A program made the position numbers and the translations under genes. A stretch of DNA of 64,000 nt. Source: Chloroflexota bacterium (lineage in GTDB: Bacteria > Chloroflexota > Anaerolineae > Anaerolineales > Villigracilaceae). The notes beneath the pieces are model-generated. The model saw nothing but the letters and a program-made list of their open reading frames with translations, did no database searches and was not told the DNA's origin. Each line of letters starts with the position of its first letter. Position 1 is the stretch's first letter. The DNA lies in contig JAIOAU010000010.1 of NCBI GenBank assembly GCA_019873655.1, forward strand, positions 22,556 through 86,555, read 5' to 3'. Below are positions 46,302 through 62,444 of the stretch, piece by piece.

Positions 46302-46626
46302 ATACCACCTTCCCTGCAGAATACAGGGGCCTGGCCGTACTGAGAATTTCCGAACGCAACAGCGCATTGCGGCTTTGTTCGACCGCCTGACGGGTGATCA
46401 GATCCACTTCGCGCCCGAAAATGTCTTTTAGTTCCTGCCTCATGCGCATATGGTCGAACAGTCCCCAATCAGCGCCAGGCGCGAAAGTGACCAGCGCATC
46501 GATGTCGCTCCTGGGGGAGAAGTCCTCCCGCACGGCAGAACCGAACAGCGCCAGTTCAACCACTTTCCAGCGTTTGCAGAAAGCGGCTATTTTTTTTGCC
46601 GGTATGGTTGGTCGGGCTGTCGCCAT
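46282..46626 (-). CDS. mntA: MntA-type nucleotidyltransferase antitoxin
   Basis: A 114-residue minimal nucleotidyltransferase. The exact GSx10DxD motif is present (GSAVREDFSPRSDID, near residues 29-43), and a third acidic residue can be placed at VDLITRQAV. In characterised pairs MntA AMPylates its HepT toxin. First gene of the two-gene unit. Confidence 0.88.
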   Translation of the reverse strand: MATARPTIPAKKIAAFCKRWKVVELALFGSAVREDFSPRSDIDALVTFAPGADWGLFDHMRMRQELKDIFGREVDLITRQAVEQSRNALLRSEILSTARPLYSAGKVVYVQTPG

Positions 46627-46682
46627 GTTTCAATTATACTGCTTTTCCCCCGGCCTTCTCACCTGCCTCATCCAGGCTCAGA

Positions 46683-48911
46683 CTACCCCGCGCCCGGTCC
46701 CAGTTTGGCCAGCAGGGCGGCGACCTCCTTCAATCCCAGCCACCACTGTTCCTTCGGGCGCTGGAATTCGGCATCGATCATGCGCTCGAAGTCGCGCATG
46801 TCGTTGTACTTCAACTGTCCCTGCTGGAAGCCGATGAAGGCGCTCTGCGAGCCGCCCTGTTCGCACTGTTCGATGAGGAATTCCAGGCACAGGCGGGCCA
46901 GACGGGTGGCCTGGATGCGGTCGAAGGGCGAGGGATCGCCGCCCTGCTGCAGGTGGCCGAGGATGGCCGGGCGGACGTCGAAGACGCCGCGCCCCTCCTC
47001 GGCGAACAGGGCGCACATGAACTGGGTGGTGTAGACCGGATTGGCGTACTCGTTGCGAATCATCAGGCCGAGGCGCTTGCCCGATTCGAAGCCGCGCTTC
47101 AGGTTCTCCACGTCCAGGGCCAGGTCTTTGAGGGTGACGCCCTCCTCGTGCAGGTAGACGCGCTCGGCGCCGGTCGCCAGGCCGCTCATCAGGGCCAGGT
47201 AACCGCACCAGTGGCCCATCACCTCGACCACGAAACAGCGCCGGGTGGCCACCGCCGACTGCTTGATTTTGTCCACCGCGTCGACAATGCTGTTGAGGGC
47301 GGTGTCGGCGCCGATGCTCAGTTCGGAGCCGGGCAGGTTGTTGTTGATCGAGGCCGGCAGGCAGATGATCGGCAGATTGAAGGCCGGGAAGTTGGGGCGG
47401 TTTTCGGTCATGATGTGGACCGCCTCGTAGCCGTTCCAGCCGCCGATGACCATCAGAGCGTCGATGTGGTGGGTTTCGATGGTGCGGGCAATGGCGTAGA
47501 GGTCCGGCCCTTGCGGGACGACCCGGCTGGTGCCCAGCAGCGAACCGCCGCGCGCCGCCCAGCCGCTGGCGCTCATCCAGTTCATCTCCTCGACCTCGCC
47601 CTTGGCCAGGCCCTCGAAGCCGTTGCGGACGCCGAGCATGACGTGGCCGCGGTCCAGGCCGAGGCGGATGGCGGCGCGGACGGCGGTGTTCATGCCGGGG
47701 GCGGGCGCGCCGGCGTTCATCACCGCGATGCGGAAATGCTTGCGCGCCGGGTCGGGCGGATGGGGCAGGGCGCGCACCATCGTCTTGAGGGTGCTGAAGG
47801 CGTCCTTGAAACTGGAACTGCGCAGGCTCATGGCCTTCTCGTAATCGCGGGCCGCGATGGCCTCGGCCACCGCCCGCGTGCGCTCGACGGACTCCATCAA
47901 CGGCAGGCGCGTCAGGCGGTTGTTGCGGATGCCGATGACCACTGGCTCGTCTTCGGGGCGGGCCTCCAGCAGGGTGATGACCGCCTCGTAGCCGAGCAAC
48001 GTGCCGAGGATGCGGTCGTAGGCCGAGGGCCGGCCGCCGCGCTGGACATGGCCCAGCACGGTGACGCGCACTTCCTCGCCCATGCGTTCTTCAAGCGCCT
48101 TCTGGACGTCGCCGCTGCCGATGTATTTGCCGTGCCGGTCGTGAGCGCCCTCGGCCAGGATGACGATGCTGTCGCGCCGCCCGGCGCGGCGTCCGGCGCG
48201 CAGGCGTTCGGCCATCACGTCCTCCCAGTTGTCCACATCCGGCGGGGATTCGGGAATCAGCACCCAGTCGGCGCCGCAGGCCAGGGCGCTCATCAGGGCC
48301 AGGTAGCCGCAGTTGCGCCCCATGACCTTGACGACGAAGGTGCGCTGGTGGCTGGCGGCGGTGCTGGTGATGGCGTCCACGGCCTCGACGATGCGGTGCA
48401 GGGCGGTGTCGGCGCCGATGGTCATGTCGGTGCCGGAGAAATCGTTGTCGATGGAGCCGACCAGGCCGACGATGCCGAGATGCGGGTGGGCGGCGGCCTG
48501 CTCGGCGCTGATTTCGCCGCGCTCGGCCAGTTCGGCGATCAGCGACGGCCATTCCTGGCGAAAGACGTGCGCGCCGGTCAGCGAGCCGTCGCCGCCGATG
48601 ACGACCAGCCCGTCGATTCCGTTGACGATCAGGTTGCGGGCGGCTGCCCGGCGGCCGTCGCGGGTTAGAAAGGCTTCGCTGCGGGCCGTGCCGATGATCG
48701 TCCCCCCCAGGTGCATGATGCCGCCGACCGAATCCCAGTTCATCGGACGGATGCGTTCGCCGCCTTCGACCAGGCCTTGATAGCCCTCGGTGATGGCGAA
48801 GACTTCGGCCCCCTTGTCGAGGGCGGTGCGCACAACGGCGCGCAGGGCGGCGTTCATGCCCTGGGCGTCGCCGCCGCTGGTCAGGACTCCAATGCGTTTG
48901 GCAGCGGTCAT
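46683..48911 (-). CDS. pfkA: Two-domain 6-phosphofructokinase (tandem PFK)
   Basis: Phosphorylates fructose 6-phosphate in glycolysis. Start set at ATG 48911 (MTAAKRIGVLTSGGDAQGMN, 742 residues) after GAAGGAAAC; the open frame runs upstream without support. Each half is PFK-like. The first half keeps IGGDGSLTGA and GSIDNDFSGTDMTIGADTAL; Gly rather than Lys before SIDND indicates ATP use. The second half (from about 395) has GGWNGYEA in place of GGDGS and ASINNNLPGSELSIGADTAL, so both Asp of TIDND are Asn and it should be non-catalytic, perhaps an allosteric site, as in eukaryotic PFK. Confidence 0.92.
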   Translation of the reverse strand: MTAAKRIGVLTSGGDAQGMNAALRAVVRTALDKGAEVFAITEGYQGLVEGGERIRPMNWDSVGGIMHLGGTIIGTARSEAFLTRDGRRAAARNLIVNGIDGLVVIGGDGSLTGAHVFRQEWPSLIAELAERGEISAEQAAAHPHLGIVGLVGSIDNDFSGTDMTIGADTALHRIVEAVDAITSTAASHQRTFVVKVMGRNCGYLALMSALACGADWVLIPESPPDVDNWEDVMAERLRAGRRAGRRDSIVILAEGAHDRHGKYIGSGDVQKALEERMGEEVRVTVLGHVQRGGRPSAYDRILGTLLGYEAVITLLEARPEDEPVVIGIRNNRLTRLPLMESVERTRAVAEAIAARDYEKAMSLRSSSFKDAFSTLKTMVRALPHPPDPARKHFRIAVMNAGAPAPGMNTAVRAAIRLGLDRGHVMLGVRNGFEGLAKGEVEEMNWMSASGWAARGGSLLGTSRVVPQGPDLYAIARTIETHHIDALMVIGGWNGYEAVHIMTENRPNFPAFNLPIICLPASINNNLPGSELSIGADTALNSIVDAVDKIKQSAVATRRCFVVEVMGHWCGYLALMSGLATGAERVYLHEEGVTLKDLALDVENLKRGFESGKRLGLMIRNEYANPVYTTQFMCALFAEEGRGVFDVRPAILGHLQQGGDPSPFDRIQATRLARLCLEFLIEQCEQGGSQSAFIGFQQGQLKYNDMRDFERMIDAEFQRPKEQWWLGLKEVAALLAKLGPGAG

Positions 48912-48993
48912 GTTTCCTTCTTCCTGCAAAATACTGAGGGCGAATTGTACCGCGAATTCATCCGCTAGAAACAGTCGCTTTTTGCAAAAATGG

Positions 48994-49039
48994 GCATCGA
49001 ATTTCACGAGCGAAACGAAGGATTCGCTCAATTCGATGC
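48994..49039. repeat. GCATCGAAT hairpin repeat, third copy
   Basis: GCATCGAATT (48994-49003) and AATTCGATGC (49030-49039) form a perfect 10-bp inverted repeat; inside, GAGCGAA pairs with TTCGCTC. The outer arms match the inner arms of the element at 18161-18217. It lies between hutU and the phosphofructokinase gene and may act as a transcript-end structure. Confidence 0.65.
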
Positions 49040-49051
49040 AGAAACGGCGTT

Positions 49052-50704
<1,653 letters not shown>

Positions 50705-50833
50705 CACTTTTCTCCTTAATTTTGAAAAATACCCTCCCATCCTCTTCAATCGAGGGGGCGTTTCCCATCTGCAATTATACGCCAGCCCTGCAATCGCTGC
50801 GGCGGTTGCGGCTCGAAATTGAAACGATTCGGC

Positions 50834-50863
50834 TGGACAATTTTCCGAAAAGGCCTTTATAAT
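50834..50863 (+). promoter_or_regulatory. Predicted promoter of the small secreted-protein gene
   Basis: TGGACA (50834-50839) and a perfect TATAAT (50858-50863) are spaced by 18 bases. A minus-strand TATAAT for hutU (plus positions 50774-50779) also lies in this 299-base divergent gap, without a clear -35. The rest of the gap shows nothing else. Confidence 0.6.
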
Positions 50864-51003
50864 GACCGCGGTGTCATTTTTCGGCCAAGCCTTGCGAGGT
50901 TCCTCTTCGGCGTCTTGGCTGAAACCCGCCGGAGATGCCGAGAGACCTCTGCAAGGCTTCTTGTTCACATCCTGACCGTTCATTCGATTTTATGGAGGCC
51001 ATC

Positions 51004-51396
51004 ATGCAACAGAAACGCACCCTGTTTCGCCTGGCGATCGTCGTCCTGGTCTTCGTCAGCGTCGCCTGCACCTGCGCCATCCCTGGCGCCAGTTCCCGGC
51101 CGAGCATCGTCGGCAATTGGGAGGCCGATTACCGCGGCGACCGGATCGGTTTCGTCTTCGAAAGCGATGGCGATTTCAGCATTTCGATCAATGGGAACTT
51201 CGCTGGACGCGGACGCTACACGGTAAACTACGAGACCACGCCCCATCAACTCGATCTGGTTTACGATGATGGAAACCGAGTCTCTACGATCTTCGAATTC
51301 ACCGACGCCAACACAATGCGCATAGAGAATGCAGACGTTGATGGCGCCCGTCCCACCACATTTTCCAATTATGGCGTCTTCCGGCGGCTGCCGTGA
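51004..51396 (+). CDS. Small exported protein, possible lipoprotein
   Basis: Start set at ATG 51004 (MQQKRTLFRLAIVVLVFVSV, 130 residues), six bases after GGAGG. A signal segment ends VSVACTC, which is a poor lipobox, so secretion with a disulfide is the alternative. The mature part reads IVGNWEADYRGDRIGFVFES and later MRIENADVDG, a pattern of short beta strands like lipocalin-type or META-type domains that begin with a GNW/GTW motif. Function unknown. Confidence 0.65.
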   Translation: MQQKRTLFRLAIVVLVFVSVACTCAIPGASSRPSIVGNWEADYRGDRIGFVFESDGDFSISINGNFAGRGRYTVNYETTPHQLDLVYDDGNRVSTIFEFTDANTMRIENADVDGARPTTFSNYGVFRRLP

Positions 51397-51417
51397 GGAA
51401 CATAAACGTTTCGTAAT

Positions 51418-51508
51418 CACCGCCGAGACGCGGAGAACGCCGGGGAAGATTCCAAATACGCCAGGAGACGGCCTTGATTTGGCTTGGCGCCTTTGCGCCC
51501 CGGCGGTG
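51418..51508. repeat. Dispersed-type inverted repeat
   Basis: CACCGCCG (51418-51425) and CGGCGGTG (51501-51508) bound a block with GAGACGCGGAGAACGC on the left and GGCGCCTTTGCGCCCCGG on the right. Sequences of this form occur as non-coding repeats in several phyla. It takes up much of the 250-base gap after the small secreted-protein gene; nothing else is seen in the gap. Confidence 0.5.
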
Positions 51509-51646
51509 AACGCGACTCTGAGTGTTAATCTAGCAGAACCTCAGCCCGCTCACGCTCAGCGCGCTTTATCGGTCTAGAAGAGGCGCGCTGTTGCCATTTT
51601 CGGCAGAGGCAGAATCATTCTCTGGAGGAGGCCAAAAGCAGAATTT

Positions 51647-52408
51647 ATGGACAATCCCGTCATTCAGACCATGCTCAATCATCGTTCGGTGCGCAAGTAC
51701 AAGAAAGACCAGCCGCCCGATGAGGTGGTGCAGGCCATTGTCCGCGCCGGACAGCAGGCGCCCTTTGCCTCGCAGTTGTACAGCGTTCTGCTGACGCGCA
51801 AGAAGAAAGCCCCCTTCGGCGCGCCGCTCTGGTTCACCATCTGCGTGGATTTGTACAAACTGGAACGTTTCATGAAACTGCGCGGCTGGGAAGTGGCGAC
51901 CAACGACCTCGACCTGCTCTTCTTCGGCATCCAGGACGCCGCCTACATGGCCCAAAACATGGTCGTCGCGGGCGAAAGCCTGGGGCTGTTTTCCTGCTTC
52001 CTCGGCGCTGCGCCGCACCTGGCCGACCGAATCGCCCGCGAGTTCAAACTGCCGCCGCGCGTCTTTCCGCTCGTCCAACTGGTGATGGGCTATCCCGATG
52101 AGGACTTCCCGCCGCGGCCGCGCTGGCCGCTCTGGTTTACCCTCTTCGAGGACGAGTATCCCGAATTCACCGATGAGCAGGTGGCCGAGGCCATGAAGGT
52201 GATGGACGAAGGCTACCTGGCGCAGGGGTATTACGTCAAACAAAGGGCCAAAATCCGCCTGGAGGGCGGGCGCAAGGAGACTTACACCTACGAGAATTAT
52301 TCCTGGACCGAGCACATCTCGCGCAAATGGGGCCAGTGGTACCGCTCGCCCAAAGAGTTGGTGGAGCAGTTGCGCAAACGGGGATTCGATGTGACTCGTC
52401 AGGAATAG
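51647..52408 (+). CDS. Nitroreductase family protein
   Basis: A 253-residue FMN enzyme. The N-terminal MLNHRSVRKYKKDQPPDEVV is the flavin-phosphate-binding start of the family, with QQAPFASQLY and later FGIQDAAYMAQNMVVAGESL and VMGYPDEDFP. The 50-residue C-terminal extension (YTYENYSWTEHISRKWGQWY) resembles the longer NfsA/FRP-type members. Substrate unknown. Confidence 0.88.
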   Translation: MDNPVIQTMLNHRSVRKYKKDQPPDEVVQAIVRAGQQAPFASQLYSVLLTRKKKAPFGAPLWFTICVDLYKLERFMKLRGWEVATNDLDLLFFGIQDAAYMAQNMVVAGESLGLFSCFLGAAPHLADRIAREFKLPPRVFPLVQLVMGYPDEDFPPRPRWPLWFTLFEDEYPEFTDEQVAEAMKVMDEGYLAQGYYVKQRAKIRLEGGRKETYTYENYSWTEHISRKWGQWYRSPKELVEQLRKRGFDVTRQE

Positions 52409-52419
52409 TCCTTGCGGGA

Positions 52420-52480
52420 GGGCAGGGAGGGGCTTGCTCTGTTTTGAACTCTGGGACAGCCCCTTGCTGCCCCTTTTCTT
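52420..52480 (+). terminator. Terminator after the nitroreductase gene
   Basis: GGGCAGGGAGGGGCT (52420-52434) pairs with AGCCCCTTGCTGCCC (52458-52472), 13 of 15 positions matched, followed by CTTTTCTT. Confidence 0.7.
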
Positions 52481-52500
52481 ACCCTCCTCTAACGCCCGTA

Positions 52501-52509
52501 TGCTATAAT
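52501..52509 (+). promoter_or_regulatory. Extended -10 promoter of secA
   Basis: TGCTATAAT is a perfect TATAAT (52504-52509) with an upstream TG in the extended -10 position, 22 bases before the secA start. No convincing -35 is seen, which is normal for extended -10 promoters. Confidence 0.6.
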
Positions 52510-52531
52510 CCCCTCCCGAAAGGTTCAGCCC

Positions 52532-56445
<3,914 letters not shown>

Positions 56446-56446
<1 letters not shown>

Positions 56447-57480
56447 TGGCTGTTATGAGCGTACCCCTCGACTATTGGGCCCTTCCTAAGGTCGATCTTC
56501 ACCGCCATCTCGAAGGCTCGCTGCGCCTCGAGACGATGCTCGACATCGCCCGCGCCCATCAGATCACCGTCCCGGCCAACATCGTCCATCTGAGCAACCT
56601 GGTGCAGGTCCAGAACGGCGAGCCGTTCACCTATCAGAACTTCCTGGCCAAGTTTGCCACCCTGCGCATGTTCTATCGCTCGCCGGAGGTCATCCACCGC
56701 GTTACGATGGAGGCGGTCGAAGACGCCGCCCGCGACAACGTGCGCTACCTGGAACTGCGTTTCACGCCGGTGGCCCTCAGCCGGGCCGAGCGTTTCCCGC
56801 TGGCCGCCGTGACCGACTGGGTCTGCGAGGCGGCCCGCCAGGCGGGCAAAAAGTACGGCGTCACCGTCCGCCTGATCGCCTCGGTCAACCGCCACGAGAG
56901 CGTCGAACTGGCCGAACAGGTGGCCTGGACCGCGGCTGATCACCTCGCTCACGGCCTGGTCGGCCTCGACCTGGCCGGCAACGAGGCCGAATTCCCCGCC
57001 GCGCCCTTCCTGGGCGTCTTCCGCGAGGCCCGTCAGGCCGGGCTGCAGGCTACCATCCACGCCGGCGAGTGGGGCGGCCCGGAAAACATCCGGCAGGCCA
57101 TCGAAGAGTTCGGCGTCCGGCGCGTCGGCCACGGCGTGCGCGTCCTCGAAGACGAGTACACCACCGCCCTGGCGCGCGAGCGCGGCGTGGTCTTCGAAAT
57201 CTGCGTCACCAGCAACTACCAGAGCGGCGTCGTCCCCTCGCTGGAGGCGCACCCGCTGCCCAAGATGCTGAACGCCGGCCTGGCTGTCACCCTCAACACC
57301 GACGATCCCAGCATCTCGCAAATCACCCTCTCCGACGAGTACCGCCAGGCCTGCGAGAGTCTGGGCCTTTCGCCGGAGGCGCTCAAATACCGCATTCTGG
57401 CCGCCGCCGAAGCCGGCTTCCTCGAGGAGGAGAAACGCCGCGCCTTGACGGCGCAACTGCGCAAAGAGTTGAAACTCTAG
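56446..57480 (+). CDS. add: Adenosine deaminase
   Basis: Deaminates adenosine or a related purine. ATG 56446 overlaps the secA TGA (344 residues); ATG 56455 or TTG 56443 are other options. Zinc site and catalytic residues: HxH in [13 protein letters not shown], His and Glu in [10 protein letters not shown], His in RVGHGVRV, and Asp in [28 protein letters not shown] is the family's structural segment. Adenine deaminase-like specificity cannot be excluded. Confidence 0.9.
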
Positions 57481-57536
57481 CCTCCGGGCCTGCGGCGGTC
57501 TGCCTGCTTCGTCCACGAAACTGCAGTTCGATATCC

Positions 57537-57559
57537 AGGCGCGTTCCCGCGCTTTTTTT
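57537..57559 (+). terminator. Terminator after the secA-add transcript
   Basis: AGGCGCG (57537-57543) pairs with CGCGCTT (57548-57554, including one G-T pair) around TTCC, running into seven T bases (57553-57559). Confidence 0.65.
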
Positions 57560-57589
57560 ACCCGTTCAAAAGTTTGTCAGGAGTGTTCT

Positions 57590-60295
<2,706 letters not shown>

Positions 60296-60313
60296 ATGGT
60301 TGATTCCGGAAAC

Positions 60314-60350
60314 GGGGCTGTCCCAAAATGGGGCAGCCCCCTGCTTTTTG
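60314..60350 (+). terminator. Terminator of acnA
   Basis: GGGGCTGTCCC (60314-60324) and GGGGCAGCCCC (60330-60340) form an 11-bp stem with one G-T pair, an AAAAT loop, then CTGCTTTTTG. Confidence 0.75.
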
Positions 60351-60360
60351 AACAGCCTTT

Positions 60361-60475
60361 GCTCCTTCGGATGCTGAGTTGTTTCGTCGGGGGCTGAGTT
60401 GTTTCTTGGGGGGGGCTAAGCTGTTTCTTCGGAGGCTTAGCTGTTTCTTCGGGGGCTTAGCCCCCGAAGAAACAG
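60361..60475. repeat. Tandem 20-21-base repeats ending in a perfect 16-bp hairpin
   Basis: Four and a half copies of a unit like CTTCGGGGGCTGAGTTGTTT lie head to tail at 60364-60456. The last unit is the left arm of a perfect hairpin: CTGTTTCTTCGGGGGC (60441-60456), loop TTA, GCCCCCGAAGAAACAG (60460-60475). The whole block is framed by AACGGGGCTGTCC (60311-60323) and its inverse GGACAGCCCCGTT (60479-60491). No ORF. Confidence 0.75.
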
Positions 60476-60496
60476 GTTGGACAGCCCCGTTTTCAA

Positions 60497-61294
60497 TCAA
60501 GGCCGTTCCATCTTGGCGAAGAACTCATCCTGCAGGCGCTGGGTTTCCTTGTCTTCCTTGACGGCCCGGATGACCCGCGCCAGGGCCTGCGAAGCGACCG
60601 TCAGCCAGCGCTCGCCCTTCTCGGCGGTGGCCGGGCGGCCGTCGCCGCAGTAGTGGGTGGGATGATCGGCGTACCACCAGATGCCGGTGCTGATTCCCAG
60701 GTCGCGCAGCGGTTTGAGCCGCCCGAGGGGATTGCCCTCGCCGTCGGCGGGGAGGGCGGCGTGGTCCACCAGGTCGGGGCGGATGGCCAGGATGAGGCTG
60801 GTCTCGCGCTCGCCGGCGTGGCCGTCCACGGTCGTCTCCCAGATCGGCCCGGATTCGGCCTCCTGGAGGTGGTAGGGCGGCGGCGGCACGTAGACAACGT
60901 AATCGCGCCGGCTGGCGAGTTGGCACTGGGCAAAGAAGTAGATGAGCGAGTCGTTGCCCCCGTGGCCGTTCACCAGGACGATTTTCTTCAGCCCGTTGCG
61001 GGCGATCTCGCGGCAGACCGCCTCCAGCAGGCGCAGGAACAGGTCCGGTTCGAGGCCGATGCAGCCGGGGGTGTGGCGCGCTTCGAGAATCTGGGTGTAG
61101 AAAAAGTCCGGGTAAATCACCGCCGGCTCGAGTTCGGCGGCGCGCCGGCAGACTTCGCGGGCAATCAGCAGGTCGGTGTTGAGCGGCAAGTGATGGCCGT
61201 GCCGTTCGATGCAAGAGAGCGGCAGCAGACAAACCCCTTGCGCTTTTTCGACCGCCTGAGGAAACTGGTCGCCGGTCAATTCTTCCCATCGCAT
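60497..61294 (-). CDS. Creatininase-family amidohydrolase
   Basis: A 265-residue metal-dependent hydrolase. Metal ligands of the family are present: Glu and His in CIERHGHHLPLNTD (with Asp), the NGHGGNDSLIYF loop, and His/Glu in DGHAGERETSLIL. Members act on creatinine, formamidopyrimidines or mycofactocin; the substrate cannot be read from sequence. Divergent from the SGNH-like gene; a TATAAT for the latter is at 61356-61361. Confidence 0.88.
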   Translation of the reverse strand: MRWEELTGDQFPQAVEKAQGVCLLPLSCIERHGHHLPLNTDLLIAREVCRRAAELEPAVIYPDFFYTQILEARHTPGCIGLEPDLFLRLLEAVCREIARNGLKKIVLVNGHGGNDSLIYFFAQCQLASRRDYVVYVPPPPYHLQEAESGPIWETTVDGHAGERETSLILAIRPDLVDHAALPADGEGNPLGRLKPLRDLGISTGIWWYADHPTHYCGDGRPATAEKGERWLTVASQALARVIRAVKEDKETQRLQDEFFAKMERP

Positions 61295-61355
61295 AGAAAC
61301 GCCTCCTGAAAAAGATTCGCTGGGTCACAGTATAAACCAAAAAATGGCTGTGGAG

Positions 61356-61361
61356 TATAAT
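61356..61361 (+). promoter_or_regulatory. -10 element of the SGNH/MBOAT unit
   Basis: A perfect TATAAT 30 bases before ATG 61392. No clear -35 is visible at 16-18 bases upstream, so the promoter is tentative. Confidence 0.4.
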
Positions 61362-61391
61362 CGCAGCAATTCTTTACGGCGTTGTTGAAAG

Positions 61392-62444
61392 ATGACATCG
61401 AATTCATCCCCGAAGCGTCCCCTCCTTGGCCTGGCCTATGCATTTCTGATATTGCTTGTGCTGGCCGCCGGCCTGGAGGGGGCGGCGCGTTCCTCCTGGG
61501 CGGCGGCTCATCTGCCCCGCTATCGCTCGTTCGGCAATGATCATGCCCAGTTCGAAATCAAGTGGTTCGGGCTGAGGCGCTACGCTGCCCGCAACGGCGG
61601 GGTGGATATCCTCATCCTGGGCAATTCGATGGCCAACACCGGCGTGGACCCGGCGGTCATCGCCTCGCTGTACGCCGAACGGACCGGCCGAACCGTCCGC
61701 GTCTACAATTTTGGGATCGAGGGATTGACGCTGCACGGCAATCTCGCTCTTGCGGGCCTCTTGCTCGAGGAGTATCGGCCGGAGGCGCTGGTCTTCATCG
61801 CCGATGCGCGCGACCTGGACGATGCCAACGCGCCGAACAGCGAAGCGCGCTTTTTCTCGGATTCGTGGATTCGCTACCGCCTGGGAGAGTGGAATCCGGA
61901 CGGCTGGCTGGTTGACCACTCTCAGGCGCTGCAAATGTATCTGCCCTACCGCAATTGGGTGCGCGCCGATTTCCCCGACACGTTTTACAACTATCTCTAC
62001 CGCGCCGTAACAATTACAGAAACCGGCTACGAGCCGGATACGAACGAAACCGTGCTCGACGAAGCCGCCTTGAATCAAATCAGGAACTCGCCTGCTTGCA
62101 CCCAGTATTATCCCCAGATCGCAATCGGCGCGAGGCGGCTGGAGGAATTGCGCGCCCTTCTGGCGCTCGCCAACCAGCATGGGGCGCGGCTGATCGTCGC
62201 CGAGATGCCGGTCAACCCGATCGTCTATGAGTGCATGACCGGGCCGGTAGATCGCGCTGCCTTTCAGCGGGCGATGACCGAGACTCTCACTGCCGGTGGA
62301 GGCGTCTTTCTGCCCGCCGATCCGGGGTTGCCGGTCGAGGCGCACACCGACATGCATCACCTCAACCGCGAGGGCGCGGCCGCCTTCAGCCGTCAATTGG
62401 GCCTGGCCCTGATGAGACTCTACCTTCCTTCCTCGTCGCCCTGA
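61392..62444 (+). CDS. Exported SGNH-hydrolase-like protein, partner of MBOAT
   Basis: A 350-residue protein with an N-terminal membrane anchor (residues about 12-30, LGLAYAFLILLVLAAGLEGA). The catalytic-type loop VDILILGNSMANTGVDPAVI resembles the SGNH GDS block with Ser in GNS, and the C-terminal HTDMHHLNREGAAAFS supplies the D-x-x-H pair. AlgJ/AlgX-like proteins of this sort transfer acyl groups to surface polymers with an MBOAT acyltransferase. The stop overlaps the MBOAT start (TGATG), which supports that partnership. Confidence 0.78.
   Translation: MTSNSSPKRPLLGLAYAFLILLVLAAGLEGAARSSWAAAHLPRYRSFGNDHAQFEIKWFGLRRYAARNGGVDILILGNSMANTGVDPAVIASLYAERTGRTVRVYNFGIEGLTLHGNLALAGLLLEEYRPEALVFIADARDLDDANAPNSEARFFSDSWIRYRLGEWNPDGWLVDHSQALQMYLPYRNWVRADFPDTFYNYLYRAVTITETGYEPDTNETVLDEAALNQIRNSPACTQYYPQIAIGARRLEELRALLALANQHGARLIVAEMPVNPIVYECMTGPVDRAAFQRAMTETLTAGGGVFLPADPGLPVEAHTDMHHLNREGAAAFSRQLGLALMRLYLPSSSP

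Noticed and set aside
46596..48668. Plus-strand open frame of 690 codons opposite pfkA
   Set aside because: The minus strand encodes a complete tandem phosphofructokinase; the plus-strand product is low-complexity Gln/Ala/Gly/His sequence.
46683..48911. PPi-dependent phosphofructokinase
   Set aside because: The residue before SIDND is Gly, as in ATP enzymes, whereas PPi enzymes carry Lys there.
60361..60475. CRISPR-like array
   Set aside because: The units are directly adjacent with no spacers, and no cas gene is nearby.
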